Source of the DNA: a virus | Length of the DNA: 36,680 bases | Virus record (IMG/VR): IMGVR_UViG_3300036766_000436 | Coordinates: 1 to 36,680 of that record | Reading direction: 5' to 3' (one strand) | In this document: positions 26,897-33,928 of the stretch, piece by piece | Layout: each line of letters begins with the position of its first letter | Position numbering within the stretch: position 1 is the first letter of the stretch | The notes under the pieces: model-generated | Told to the model about the DNA's origin: nothing | Seen by the model: the letters and a program-made list of their open reading frames with translations, nothing else | The model's database searches: none | Program-made: the position numbers and the translations under genes

Positions 26897-27054
26897 CGAA
26901 CCCCATATCCCACCCGACTCATATCCTGATCCTAATACCTCACATGGATGTGTGGGAGAGAAGTGTCCGGAAGGCCGAGGTGGCATACAGTAATGCCATG
27001 CTTACTTCCCTGAACGCAAGATGGCTGCACTTCCCGAATGCTAGGAGGGATGTT

Positions 27055-27171
27055 ATGATGGCAATATCATGCCTCGCGTTGGTTAAGTTGCTAGCTAAGT
27101 TAAATTCTAGGTCATACATGGCCACTCAGAGGGCGTCGGCCCTTAGTGGGTTTACGCGGGGTATGCCCTAG
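27055..27171 (+). CDS. KLGI-motif microprotein (38 residues)
   Basis: AGGAGG lies six bases before ATG 27055, so this start is preferred; the frame is open upstream to an ATG at 26944 that has no ribosome site. The product contains LALVKLLAKLNSRSYM, a divergent copy of the motif, then a short polar tail. The stop overlaps the GTG of the next gene by one base (TAGTG). It is the first member of the tandem array. Confidence 0.55.
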   Translation: MMAISCLALVKLLAKLNSRSYMATQRASALSGFTRGMP

Positions 27172-27425
27172 TGAAATCAGCAGGTTGGATGTTCAGCCAT
27201 TGCATAGTGTGCAGAGAGGAGAGGCCTACCTCTAGTAAGCCTTACATACGGAGTACGCATGGCGACTGGTGGGGTAGATGGGTATGCAATCAGCTGGCCA
27301 AAGGTGTGGATAAGAAGATGAACTCAGGTACGTGCCCAAGATGCGCTGAAGTATGGGCTAAACGGTATGCGGTGCTAGGCGGATTCTTGAAGAAGCTAGG
27401 AGTAATACCTAAGTATGAACGATAA
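27171..27425 (+). CDS. Zinc-ribbon-like protein ending in KLGVIPK (84 residues)
   Basis: GTG start coupled to the previous stop. HCIVCREE near the start and GTCPRCAEVW near residue 60 give two CxxC pairs, a likely zinc ribbon, with a Trp-rich loop between (GDWWGRWVCNQ). The last residues are GGFLKKLGVIPKYER, the shared motif in its IPK form. Its terminal codons (CTAGGAGTAATACC) contain an AGGAG that lies 12 nt before the ATG of the next gene, which overlaps it by 11 nt. Confidence 0.65.
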   Translation: MKSAGWMFSHCIVCREERPTSSKPYIRSTHGDWWGRWVCNQLAKGVDKKMNSGTCPRCAEVWAKRYAVLGGFLKKLGVIPKYER

Positions 27426-27654
27426 GGTGAAATGCCCTTATTGCGGAAAGGTTGAGCTGCCGAATGGAACTTGGACTAGAGATTCTGGCGATGGAAGCTG
27501 GTATCACCGTTGGAGTCAAACTAGGGTGAGGCATACTAAGTACAGGAGTAGATGCAATAGCGAGGTGTGCGTGCATAACTACATTGTGGCCCACTGTTTC
27601 TTAGGCGCGCTTCTATTTAAGTTGGGAATAATACCAAAGTGTTCACGGATATAG
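27415..27654 (+). CDS. Zinc-ribbon-like protein ending in KLGIIPK (79 residues)
   Basis: Same architecture as the preceding gene: VKCPYCGKVE at the start, further Cys (RCNSEVCVHN) later, and the end CFLGALLFKLGIIPKCSRI. Between the Cys pairs there is a WYHRW-type aromatic loop like that of its neighbour. The gene overlaps both neighbours by 11-16 nt. It is clearly a tandem paralog. Function unknown. Confidence 0.65.
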   Translation: MNDKVKCPYCGKVELPNGTWTRDSGDGSWYHRWSQTRVRHTKYRSRCNSEVCVHNYIVAHCFLGALLFKLGIIPKCSRI

Positions 27655-27794
27655 TAGCGTACAATCGTGCAGTAAGACTTCTCGTGGTGCTGGATAAGCT
27701 GGGCATAAACAGCGCGCGGGAGATATGGAGAGACGAGATAGATAGGTTTGTAGACAGGATGGAAGAGTTGGAGGTAATACACCGAGATGAGTGA
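27639..27794 (+). CDS. KLGI-motif microprotein, motif-first type (51 residues)
   Basis: Starts MFTDIVAYNRAVRLLVVL; DKLGINSAREIWRDEIDRF follows, then a charged helix ending in EELEVIHRDE. The GTG start lies at the position inside the preceding LGIIPK codons that matches the starts used by its neighbours. The tail after the motif is acidic and helical, as in the gene at 28177. No Cys cluster. Confidence 0.6.
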   Translation: MFTDIVAYNRAVRLLVVLDKLGINSAREIWRDEIDRFVDRMEELEVIHRDE

Positions 27795-27879
27795 TCCCAC
27801 GCAAACATGTCGCGTTGTCGTCCGTGGTGGCGCAGCTCTGCGGGTCAACGCCTACTTGTTTCAACTCCGCAGTGGATAG
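27787..27879 (+). CDS. Short ORF at the conserved start position (30 residues, possibly a broken gene start)
   Basis: Its ATG stands behind GGAGGTAATACACCGAG, the same spacing and nearly the same bases as the ribosome site used by other members of the array. The product (MSDPTQTCRVVVRGGAALRV...) looks protein-like but stops after 30 codons. The zinc/KLGV part continues in the -1 frame. Either the gene at 27807 lost its original start by an indel, or the two are separate. Confidence 0.35.
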   Translation: MSDPTQTCRVVVRGGAALRVNAYLFQLRSG

Positions 27880-28034
27880 AAGATCTTGTGTATAGCGAGG
27901 ATACTCTCACCTTCTGTGCTAGAAGCTGCGATGGCAAGTGCTATGGATGCATGGGACTAGCTGAGGAAAAGATAAAGAGATTAGCTCTATTGCTGCATAA
28001 GTTGGGAGTAATACCTAAATGTCAGCGTCGCTGA
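27807..28034 (+). CDS. Cys-cluster protein ending in KLGVIPK (75 residues; N-terminus uncertain)
   Basis: The C-terminal 50 residues are convincing: LTFCARSCDGKCYGCMGL (four Cys) followed by RLALLLHKLGVIPKCQRR. The first 20 residues (MSRCRPWWRSS...) are less so, and ATG 27807 lacks a ribosome site. The neighbouring frame at 27787 has the expected start, so a one-base frameshift is suspected. The stop region overlaps the next gene (ATG 28019) by 16 nt, in the same arrangement as the other members. Confidence 0.5.
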   Translation: MSRCRPWWRSSAGQRLLVSTPQWIEDLVYSEDTLTFCARSCDGKCYGCMGLAEEKIKRLALLLHKLGVIPKCQRR

Positions 28035-28135
28035 TGGCTATGAGTGAATCTGTCGCTAAGCTTTTAGACTTGTTAGAATCTTTAGGTGTTAAGGCGGCAG
28101 GTGCTGAATATGGACATGAAGTCCGACTATGCTAA
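28019..28135 (+). CDS. KLGI-motif microprotein, probably truncated by a frameshift (38 residues)
   Basis: ATG 28019 follows GGGAG placed within the preceding LGVIPK codons. The product has VAKLLDLLESLGVKAAGAEY, then stops soon after. The next frame (28110-28187) carries a DYANDGYIDVYVERIRKD tail that resembles what follows the motif in intact members. So a +1 change near 28100 probably split one gene. Confidence 0.5.
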   Translation: MSASLMAMSESVAKLLDLLESLGVKAAGAEYGHEVRLC

Positions 28136-28187
28136 CGATGGCTATATCGATGTGTATGTTGAGAGGATAAGAAAAGATGTTCACTAG
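28110..28187 (+). CDS. Possible C-terminal fragment of the preceding microprotein (25 residues)
   Basis: MDMKSDYANDGYIDVYVERI plus five residues, in the +1 frame relative to 28019. It resembles the IDRFVDRMEE and IDEFVEKMET tails of its neighbours. It could start on its own behind GGCAGG, but a split gene is at least as likely. It overlaps the next gene by 11 nt. Confidence 0.35.
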   Translation: MDMKSDYANDGYIDVYVERIRKDVH

Positions 28188-28314
28188 CGGATATGATTCT
28201 GCTATCAACCTTCTAATCTTGCTGTATAAGCTGGGCATCGATACGGCTGACATGTATCAACATGATATTGATGAGTTTGTTGAGAAAATGGAAACAAAGA
28301 TGTATGAAAGGTAA
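28177..28314 (+). CDS. KLGI-motif microprotein, motif-first type (45 residues)
   Basis: Starts MFTSGYDSAINLLILLYKLG, the best match to the motif, followed by IDTADMYQHDIDEFVEKMET. MFT starts and the ID.FV..ME tail link it to 27639, and MFT plus NLLILL link it to 24230 on the other strand. The start lies behind AGAGGATAAG. It overlaps both neighbours by 11 nt. Confidence 0.6.
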   Translation: MFTSGYDSAINLLILLYKLGIDTADMYQHDIDEFVEKMETKMYER

Positions 28315-28489
28315 GCTATCTAGGAAAGATGAGAAGCGCATGGAAGATATGTGGAGAGCGCTCAATTGTCTCCTCGATCTTATAGTTGCCTTAGGAATAA
28401 ATAATGCTTCAGAAGACGTGATGTGTAATAAGTGGAATACTACATATTACGCGGAAGGCTATATCAAGAGGAGACTGGGGCGCTATTGA
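28304..28489 (+). CDS. KLGI-motif microprotein (61 residues)
   Basis: A basic/acidic start (MKGKLSRKDEKRMEDMW) precedes NCLLDLIVALGINNASED, then a Tyr-rich tail (YYAEGYIKRRLGRY). ATG 28304 overlaps the end of the previous member by 11 nt; the ribosome site is poor, and ATG 28340 is an alternative. It is the last member of the tandem array, followed by a 36-nt gap with a new ribosome site for an unrelated gene. Confidence 0.55.
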   Translation: MKGKLSRKDEKRMEDMWRALNCLLDLIVALGINNASEDVMCNKWNTTYYAEGYIKRRLGRY

Positions 28490-28525
28490 TTCTGACCCTA
28501 TTAATACATAGGAGGAATTTAACGT

Positions 28526-29191
28526 ATGGAACAGAGTGATAAGGACTTAGTGAGGCTTTGTGTTCTGATGCATACTAAAAACGAGTTCCAAGCCATGAGA
28601 CATACGGCTAGGAAGCAAGAACTCAGGTATTCTGAAGCCCTTGACATTAAACGCGCAATGAAGCAGAAAGTGAGTTTGGAGCGTAAGGCGAGTGCTGCGA
28701 CGAACGTAGACATGAAGAAGATCGCTGATATCGCTGGCATCACTGAGACGATGAGTTACTCCCCGCGTCGCATTCTTAAGCAGGTAATCTCAGCCGCTGA
28801 AGATTGCACAAAGCGCGAGATTGAGGGATTTAAGGTGCAAGCGGCCAACATTCGCATACCGCATAGTAGGAATACATCGAATAAGCTCTTGAAGACGCGC
28901 AGCACCGATCTTATCATCCTCAAGCGCGAAGCTCATATTGCCAATGAAACGGCTAAGCTGAACATAGCTAAGTTCACGAGAGAGAATCGCAAGGAAATGG
29001 CGGCGATATGTAAGCGCAATGGCTGGACTATCGCTATGGATCGCTACAACGGCTATTATGTAGGCGTTCGTAAGCCCACAGATAGCGGAGATTATAAGGC
29101 GTCATTCTTAGTTTATAACCGAGACGCGATTGCTGTTCAGGCAGCAACTCAGGTATTAGAGGATGCAATGGTGAGTGCAGACATGGAATAG
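28526..29191 (+). CDS. Basic helical protein of unknown function (221 residues)
   Basis: TAGGAGG precedes ATG 28526. Residues 1-160 are helical and rich in Lys/Arg/Ala (FQAMRHTARKQELRYSEAL, ANETAKLNIAKFTRENRK). The last 60 residues are a mixed fold with AMDRYNGYYVGVRKP. There are no membrane segments or catalytic motifs I can name. Its size and charge would suit nucleic-acid binding, but nothing shows this directly. The long antisense frame over its 3' end is a shadow. Confidence 0.7.
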   Translation: MEQSDKDLVRLCVLMHTKNEFQAMRHTARKQELRYSEALDIKRAMKQKVSLERKASAATNVDMKKIADIAGITETMSYSPRRILKQVISAAEDCTKREIEGFKVQAANIRIPHSRNTSNKLLKTRSTDLIILKREAHIANETAKLNIAKFTRENRKEMAAICKRNGWTIAMDRYNGYYVGVRKPTDSGDYKASFLVYNRDAIAVQAATQVLEDAMVSADME

Positions 29192-29255
29192 ATCTAAGCG
29201 AAGACTGCGGTGATTGTCTTAGGTTGTATATACACGAGAAGGTGAGGACGAGACC

Positions 29256-29726
29256 ATGAGTATTCTTTATTATCATAAGTGTGATGATTGCTTGACCCCA
29301 TTTTCTAGCACAGAAAGACGCATCGATCTGTGCGACTGCGATGGACATGTCACTTTTATGGGGCAGGTTCATGGCGATAAGTACGTCAAAACAGAGAATC
29401 GAGCTCCTTGCGACGGGAGATGCACTCATGCGTGCGGTCCTGTGTGCGACTGCGCGTGTGGTGGAGTCAACCATGGAACAGGTCGTCTCGTACAGACTAT
29501 CGTCAAAGAGGGAAAAGTAAAAGCGATCGACTTCTCTGAAGAAGATATGCTGAGAGCGTATAAGTATCGAGAACTTCGAGACTTTGCTATTAAGCAACGC
29601 GATGCGATTACGCACGCATACGACGCTATTGTAGCGAGAAGGCAGTTGGATAAGATCATCGGCATGCGAGTGTATGAGCCAAGACAGAAGGCATTGATCG
29701 ACTTCATCGTTAAGCATAAGAGGTAA
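29256..29726 (+). CDS. Cys-rich zinc-binding protein (156 residues)
   Basis: Starts with HKCDDCLTPF and LCDCDG, then PCDGRCTHACGPVCDCACGG followed by VNHG. This dense CxxxC/CxCxC/HG cluster is a pattern I associate with small zinc-binding proteins of phages and plasmids, of unknown function. Residues 85-156 are helical and charged (RAYKYRELRDFAIKQRDAI). GAAGGTGAGGACGAGACC precedes ATG 29256. Confidence 0.68.
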   Translation: MSILYYHKCDDCLTPFSSTERRIDLCDCDGHVTFMGQVHGDKYVKTENRAPCDGRCTHACGPVCDCACGGVNHGTGRLVQTIVKEGKVKAIDFSEEDMLRAYKYRELRDFAIKQRDAITHAYDAIVARRQLDKIIGMRVYEPRQKALIDFIVKHKR

Positions 29727-29728
29727 GT

Positions 29729-29950
29729 GTGAGCAAATTTAAAGAAGGAGACATAGTTTCCAGAGATCGAGATCCCATTGTCATACTTGGCACGCATGAG
29801 TTTCCAGATGGAACTCCTGCTTATAGGTATAGATCATGCTTACCTCAGTATGATTTAGAAGATGGCTCGGAACTATGGCCCGATAAGGATAGCTATAACT
29901 CTCAAGAGTACATTGACAGATTGCCACTATTGTGGAGGAAGAGTGAGTAA
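29729..29950 (+). CDS. Small protein with KOW/SH3-like start (73 residues)
   Basis: GTG 29729 behind AGAGGTAAGT. The sequence FKEGDIVSRDRDPIVILG resembles the strand-turn-strand start of small SH3-like barrels, a layout repeated in the protein at 35699 (RFIVGDIISDKTIEVEIL). It is Asp/Tyr-rich afterwards. It overlaps the next gene by 8 nt. Function unknown. Confidence 0.6.
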   Translation: MSKFKEGDIVSRDRDPIVILGTHEFPDGTPAYRYRSCLPQYDLEDGSELWPDKDSYNSQEYIDRLPLLWRKSE

Positions 29951-30476
29951 AAAGACGACATGCAAGAAATGCGGTGCTTCTGATCTTACTTGGTGTCAAG
30001 ATTTTGACGGTAGGTGGAAACTTGCATCTCTTGATGCCAACGCGGTCTTCCATTTCCATGCTTGTCCTGTTATTGAAGTGAAAACTGTAACCTGTAAATA
30101 CTGCGGTGCGAACGATCTATACTGGTCTAAAGAGAAAATGGAAGACAGTACAATCAAGAATGTATTGATGGAATCGTTTGGAATACCTCATGGATGCGAT
30201 GAGCGAAGAGTGCAACTCGATGCTGCAAAGCAAGCATTAAAGGATACATATGCTAAAGAAAAAGCTAGACTCGACTCTATACCAAACGGGACAAGTTGCG
30301 GGGTATGCACTAACGGGTATCTTAGTGGCATCACTTATAGGAATTCTGCTTGCCCAGTGCGCTGCACGGTTTGTGGTGGAAGTGGCGCGATCACAGATAA
30401 AGTAAAGAAACGAATGCTTTTTCAACTTCGCGAGAAGTTATGGCCAGGTATATCAATAAGGAGGAAAACTAAATGA
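29943..30476 (+). CDS. Multi-zinc-ribbon protein (177 residues)
   Basis: GTG 29943 sits behind GGAGGAAGA and gives a start without the spurious N-terminal extension seen in a longer reading. Two similar ribbons open the protein (TCKKCGASDLTWCQ and, about 45 residues on, TCKYCGANDLYWSK). A charged helix follows, then a DnaJ-type cluster (CGVCTNGYLSG, CPVRCTVCGGSG). Duplication of the first ribbon is clear. A nucleic-acid or protein-binding role is possible. It overlaps the following gene as ATGA. Confidence 0.68.
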   Translation: MSKKTTCKKCGASDLTWCQDFDGRWKLASLDANAVFHFHACPVIEVKTVTCKYCGANDLYWSKEKMEDSTIKNVLMESFGIPHGCDERRVQLDAAKQALKDTYAKEKARLDSIPNGTSCGVCTNGYLSGITYRNSACPVRCTVCGGSGAITDKVKKRMLFQLREKLWPGISIRRKTK

Positions 30477-30874
30477 CTAGACTTGATTGGCTTGAGGAGC
30501 AATTGGAGAATGGCGATCTAGACGAAGAGACTAGAGCGAAATACGAGAGAGAAGCTAATAGTATAGCTGAAGCTCAAACCGCAGCTCAGCGAGCGCGTAA
30601 GCAAAAAGAACAAGAACTCAAGTTAAAGATCAATAATATCAAGAGTTTATATGAAGGCGGGTCACGAAAAGAATTGGTAAAACTATATGGCGATGAGTTC
30701 ATCCAAGATTACGAGACGATACAAGAGGGTGAAGAGTTCGTGGTGTATTCAGCAGTCGCGCGTGACTTCCAAAACACAAGATGGGTATGTACATCGGCTC
30801 AAACCGCGGAAGAAAAGATCGTGGAATTACTAGGTCATAGAGTATATGACCATTATGTCAGAGACAGGCAATGA
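30473..30874 (+). CDS. Unknown protein with coiled-coil start (133 residues)
   Basis: GGAGG precedes the ATG. Residues 1-55 are a charged coiled coil (LDWLEEQLENGDLDEE, RARKQKEQELKLKIN). Residues 60-133 are a small alpha/beta region with IQEGEEFVVYSAVARDF and a TAEEKIVELLGHRVYDHY helix. It is coupled to both neighbours by ATGA overlaps. No family is recognised. Confidence 0.65.
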   Translation: MTRLDWLEEQLENGDLDEETRAKYEREANSIAEAQTAAQRARKQKEQELKLKINNIKSLYEGGSRKELVKLYGDEFIQDYETIQEGEEFVVYSAVARDFQNTRWVCTSAQTAEEKIVELLGHRVYDHYVRDRQ

Positions 30875-31083
30875 GCGACGAGAAAGTAACACTCAAAGAC
30901 TACACTTCTCATTCTAATAGGATACTGAACCGTCTTATTAAGCTGAGAGAGAAACAGATTCGAAAAGCCGAAGAAGAAAAGTCTACAACCACCAAAAGCT
31001 TAGCACAACTTAAGTTTGAACTAGAAACTATGACTACCACCTTAATGGAGCGGTCAATGCATAAAATAGGAGAAGATGTATGA
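30871..31083 (+). CDS. Small coiled-coil protein (70 residues)
   Basis: Starts by ATGA overlap. It is almost wholly helical and highly charged (ILNRLIKLREKQIRKAEEEK, LAQLKFELETMTTTLMER). No family is recognised. It probably works with its coupled neighbours. Confidence 0.6.
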   Translation: MSDEKVTLKDYTSHSNRILNRLIKLREKQIRKAEEEKSTTTKSLAQLKFELETMTTTLMERSMHKIGEDV

Positions 31084-31970
31084 GTCATTTTACTGTATTA
31101 GTCATCGGAGATAATCCTGAGGCGCAACTCGAGCCGTATCAAGAGAACAACATGGGCGATTGTCCCAAAGAATACATGACGTTTAACGATATCGAAGCTA
31201 ATGAGAGAGCAGATTACTTAGCTGCAGATAAAGATATCAAGAAGAAATATCCTACGTTTGAAGAATACATAGAGGACTACGTTGGATATAAGAAGGACGA
31301 GAAGACTGGCAAATACGGATACTGGTCTAATCCTAACGCTAAGTGGGATTGGTATACTCTAGGTGGTCGATGGCATGATTTCTTCAAGCTGAAGCAAGGA
31401 ACTAGTGGGTACAAGGGCACCAATCGCTCAGATGAGAAGGAAAAAGATGGCTACGCAGATTCAGCCCAAATGAAAGACATCGATTTTAAGGGAATGTGCG
31501 ACGATGCAGCCAAGGAGGCCGCAGAGCGCTACCGTAAGCTTGAGCGTTTGCTTGGTGGAACCATTCCAACTATAATTTCTTGGGAAGAAATCTCTGATGA
31601 GAAGGGCGCGTATAGGAGTATCGATATTGATAAGAAGAGAGAACTATATCACGGCCAAGCTGCAAAAAAGGCAGTAGTATTAGCTGGTGGTGCGCCTGGA
31701 ATATCTAAGGAAGACAAAGAGTTCTTGCAGTGGCTTGATCTCGAAGACTATCAGATGAGTTTTGAAGAATACGTCGAGAGAGCTTATAACTCAGCAATCT
31801 CTACGTTTGCTGTCATTAAAGATGGCAAGTGGTACGAGCGCGGAGAGATGGGATGGTTTGGGTGCGCTACCAACGAAAAAGATGTAGGGGAATGGAATAA
31901 GCAATATACCCAGCTTCTCGCTAGTCTTCCTGAAGATACGTTGGTGTCTGTATACGATTGCCACACCTAG
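31080..31970 (+). CDS. Conserved phage protein of unknown function (MSHFTVLVIG family)
   Basis: A 296-residue protein behind ATAGGAG. The start (MSHFTVLVIGDNP, then LEPYQENNMGDCP) and the WSNPNAKWDWYTLGGRW block are, to my recollection, a family seen in many phages and some bacteria without known function. The C-terminal part has FAVIKDGKWYERGEMGWFG. The protein is soluble, acidic and Trp/Tyr-rich. It is one of the few genes of the early cluster with a recognisable wide-spread family. Confidence 0.78.
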   Translation: MSHFTVLVIGDNPEAQLEPYQENNMGDCPKEYMTFNDIEANERADYLAADKDIKKKYPTFEEYIEDYVGYKKDEKTGKYGYWSNPNAKWDWYTLGGRWHDFFKLKQGTSGYKGTNRSDEKEKDGYADSAQMKDIDFKGMCDDAAKEAAERYRKLERLLGGTIPTIISWEEISDEKGAYRSIDIDKKRELYHGQAAKKAVVLAGGAPGISKEDKEFLQWLDLEDYQMSFEEYVERAYNSAISTFAVIKDGKWYERGEMGWFGCATNEKDVGEWNKQYTQLLASLPEDTLVSVYDCHT

Positions 31971-31973
31971 TTC

Positions 31974-32156
31974 ATGGAACAGATCTTTGAGAAAGCCTGC
32001 GCTGTGGCCTCTATCTATCGTCTTCGCTCTTTGTTGTATAAACTTCGTGTTATAACTCCCTCAGAAGATAACATGAAGACAATTAGGGAAGTCAACGAGT
32101 TCTATCACAACTATTACAGGAGTCTACATGAGAAAGTGCGACCAGAAGAGACTTAA
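31974..32156 (+). CDS. KLGI-motif microprotein (60 residues)
   Basis: SIYRLRSLLYKLRVITPSED is the motif with Arg in place of Gly; a helical tail with REVNEFYHNYYRSLHEK follows, like the tails of array members. There is no good ribosome site; it starts 3 nt after the previous stop. It overlaps the next gene by 29 nt, which uses an AGGAG lying within its codons. Confidence 0.55.
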   Translation: MEQIFEKACAVASIYRLRSLLYKLRVITPSEDNMKTIREVNEFYHNYYRSLHEKVRPEET

Positions 32157-32418
32157 GAAGATTAAGCAGCAGCAGAAGATTGCTAGATGCAAGAATCGCT
32201 TTCGCGCTAGCTATTTAAGTTGCTGCATCGGCAACAAGGTTGATCCTATGAGTCCAAACATTGAGGTTCTAGTACAAACTATTCAACTTACTGGATTAAA
32301 AGACTTAAAAGTGATGGTTGCAAATCCTGGGAGATTCTCTCTATTCCCATTACATGAGCACATTATCAGACTCGCTAAGGATGAGATCGTGCTACGCGCC
32401 CTCAATCTCGATTCCTGA
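32128..32418 (+). CDS. Small basic protein (96 residues)
   Basis: CAGGAG precedes ATG 32128. It has a very basic start (KCDQKRLKKIKQQQKIARC), then a segment with NIEVLVQTIQLTGLKDLKVM and a C-terminal helix. Possibly nucleic-acid binding. No family is recognised. Confidence 0.55.
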   Translation: MRKCDQKRLKKIKQQQKIARCKNRFRASYLSCCIGNKVDPMSPNIEVLVQTIQLTGLKDLKVMVANPGRFSLFPLHEHIIRLAKDEIVLRALNLDS

Positions 32419-32444
32419 ACCTAATATATTCAACGGAGATCTTT

Positions 32445-32657
32445 ATGGAAAAATTTGCAGCGTTTATTGGCGGCGCATTGATCATATTTCTGATGGTTGT
32501 TCTCATGGCATTGCTCTTCGCCATCATCACTCAGTGGGCATGGGCAGGATCAGTCGGACAGATATTCCATCTTCCTGATCTTACCTTCTTCCAAGCATTC
32601 TGGCTGAACGTTTTTGGCGGAATGGTTTTCAAAGGGTCCTCAGCGTCTTCCAAATAA
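32445..32657 (+). CDS. Small membrane protein (70 residues)
   Basis: ACGGAG precedes ATG 32445. One long membrane helix (residues 8-32, FIGGALIIFLMVVLMALLFA) and a second amphipathic hydrophobic segment (FFQAFWLNVFGGMVF) with a short polar end. Function unknown; it is not obviously a holin because lysis genes are not recognised next to it. Confidence 0.6.
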   Translation: MEKFAAFIGGALIIFLMVVLMALLFAIITQWAWAGSVGQIFHLPDLTFFQAFWLNVFGGMVFKGSSASSK

Positions 32658-32666
32658 GGAGAAAGT

Positions 32667-33146
32667 ATGGGCTATACCACCGATTTCACTGGTAGCTTTT
32701 CTCTCAACAAGAAGCTTGACTTTGAGACACACGAATACCTAAATAGGTTTAGTGAATCTCGGCGCATGAAGCGTAAGTTGGAAGGATATGGAATTGATGG
32801 AGAGTTCTATCTTGGTAGTGGTGATTCTGGTCAGGATCACGAAGATAACATCGTCAACTATAACGAACCTCCACTTACTCAACCTGGTTTATGGTGTAAT
32901 TGGAAGCCAAACGACTGTGGTACGGCCATAGAATGGAACGGAGCAGAGAAGTTTTATTGCTATACTTTATGGCTGAAGTATATCATCACTAACTTCCTCG
33001 CACCGAAAGGATACGTGCTCAATGGCAGGGTCGCATATCAAGGCGAAAATGAAGAAGACTTTGGCGTCATCATCGTCGAAAACAACAAGATCTACGTCAC
33101 AGAGGGCGTCACGCACAAAGACTACGGGCCGCCTAAAGAAATCTAA
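32667..33146 (+). CDS. Conserved phage protein of unknown function (MGYTTDFTGSF family)
   Basis: A 159-residue protein behind AAGGAG. The start MGYTTDFTGSFSLNKKL, the FSESRRMKRK helix, PPLTQPGLWCNWKP and the APKGYVLNGRVAYQGE strand form a pattern I recall from several large phages, without assigned function. It is compact and soluble. Its 3' end overlaps the following gene by 98 nt in another frame. Confidence 0.72.
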   Translation: MGYTTDFTGSFSLNKKLDFETHEYLNRFSESRRMKRKLEGYGIDGEFYLGSGDSGQDHEDNIVNYNEPPLTQPGLWCNWKPNDCGTAIEWNGAEKFYCYTLWLKYIITNFLAPKGYVLNGRVAYQGENEEDFGVIIVENNKIYVTEGVTHKDYGPPKEI

Positions 33147-33459
33147 GTTCCCATCGTACAATAGAGGTGACTTAGTAACCGGTAAAGATAGGTCTTATAA
33201 AAGATCTATCTATAAATACATTGGACCATCGGTTGATCCTTTGTATGGCGAGTTTGAGTTTGTAACGTTGGGCGAAAATACAGCTGAGCAATATATGCGC
33301 GGCCATCGGTTTACTGATAAGTCAGCGATTACTTTTAGAAGGCTTTTTGCCGAGTTTAGAAAAGCCACTCCCAAAGAGATCAAGAAGTCGAACCAAACTA
33401 GGGCTAGGTACCTATTACGCTTCCTTCTGTTTCGATTGGGTATTCTCGCTTTCGTCTGA
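33049..33459 (+). CDS. KLGI-motif protein with basic N-terminus (136 residues)
   Basis: The start at ATG 33049 behind AAGGCGAAA overlaps the previous gene by 98 nt. Residues 1-36 are Ser/Thr/Lys/Arg-rich and probably disordered. Residues 37-110 include YNRGDLVTGKDRSYKRS and GEFEFVTLGENTAEQYM. The very end, RYLLRFLLFRLGILAFV, matches the motif of the microprotein family. The overlap is unusually long, so a later non-ATG start is possible. Confidence 0.5.
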   Translation: MKKTLASSSSKTTRSTSQRASRTKTTGRLKKSKFPSYNRGDLVTGKDRSYKRSIYKYIGPSVDPLYGEFEFVTLGENTAEQYMRGHRFTDKSAITFRRLFAEFRKATPKEIKKSNQTRARYLLRFLLFRLGILAFV

Positions 33460-33491
33460 AACAATATCTCCTCAAGAAATGAGGAGGATTT

Positions 33492-33713
33492 ATGAGGTAT
33501 GCAATCAATGTACGCATGAAGAACCCTGGTCCTGCCAAGTATCTCATTGAGTCGAGAGATTCAAGCGACTACATGGTCGCACACTACATTGCGCAGCATC
33601 TGTGCGCCAAGGCAGACAAAGATCATTTTGTGGAGATCGTGGATGATAACACTGGCGAGCAGCTCGCTTGCTTTAACAATGAGGAGAATGTCGGTGAAAC
33701 TGTTCCAGTGTGA
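33492..33713 (+). CDS. Small protein of unknown function (73 residues)
   Basis: GAGGAGG precedes ATG 33492. It is an alpha/beta layout with YAINVRMKNPGPAKYLIE, a helix (YMVAHYIAQHLCAKAD) and FVEIVDDNTGEQLACF. No family is recognised. The AATGAGGAG near its end is the ribosome site of the next gene. Confidence 0.6.
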   Translation: MRYAINVRMKNPGPAKYLIESRDSSDYMVAHYIAQHLCAKADKDHFVEIVDDNTGEQLACFNNEENVGETVPV

Positions 33714-33891
33714 TGATTGTGAAGAAGAGTTCGAAGTGTCAAATGATTTTAAAAGGGATGGTTGTTACGTTACATGTAGAGAGTGTACAAAGAAAGTTAA
33801 AAGTTATGAAACTGAATTGGCTCCATCCAAGCGCAAGAAAAGCAAAAATCAGCAAAAAGTTAAACAAAAAGTACAACGACGTCTTCGGTAA
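33688..33891 (+). CDS. Small zinc-finger protein with basic tail (67 residues)
   Basis: ATG 33688 follows GAGGAGA and overlaps the previous gene by 26 nt. FQCDDCEEEFEVSNDF and CYVTCRECTKK give two CxxC pairs, a zinc-ribbon fold. A strongly basic tail follows (KRKKSKNQQKVKQKVQRRLR). This suggests nucleic-acid binding. A hairpin with T-run follows the stop. Confidence 0.65.
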   Translation: MSVKLFQCDDCEEEFEVSNDFKRDGCYVTCRECTKKVKSYETELAPSKRKKSKNQQKVKQKVQRRLR

Positions 33892-33896
33892 AAACA

Positions 33897-33928
33897 TTCC
33901 TTCCATCCAAGGATGGAATGAGGTTTTT
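33897..33928 (+). terminator. Hairpin with T-run after the zinc-finger gene
   Basis: TTCCATCC-AA-GGATGGAA (33901-33918) is a tight 8-bp stem, extendable outward with CATT/AATG; GAGGTTTTT follows. The T-run is five bases and lies 5 nt from the stem. The GAGG doubles as the ribosome site for ATG 33929, so it may be a leaky terminator or a translation control hairpin. Confidence 0.45.

Noticed and set aside
29034-29717. Minus-strand 227-residue ORF
   Set aside because: It lies opposite two plus-strand genes with clear ribosome sites and Cys motifs (28526 and 29256); its composition looks like an antisense reading.
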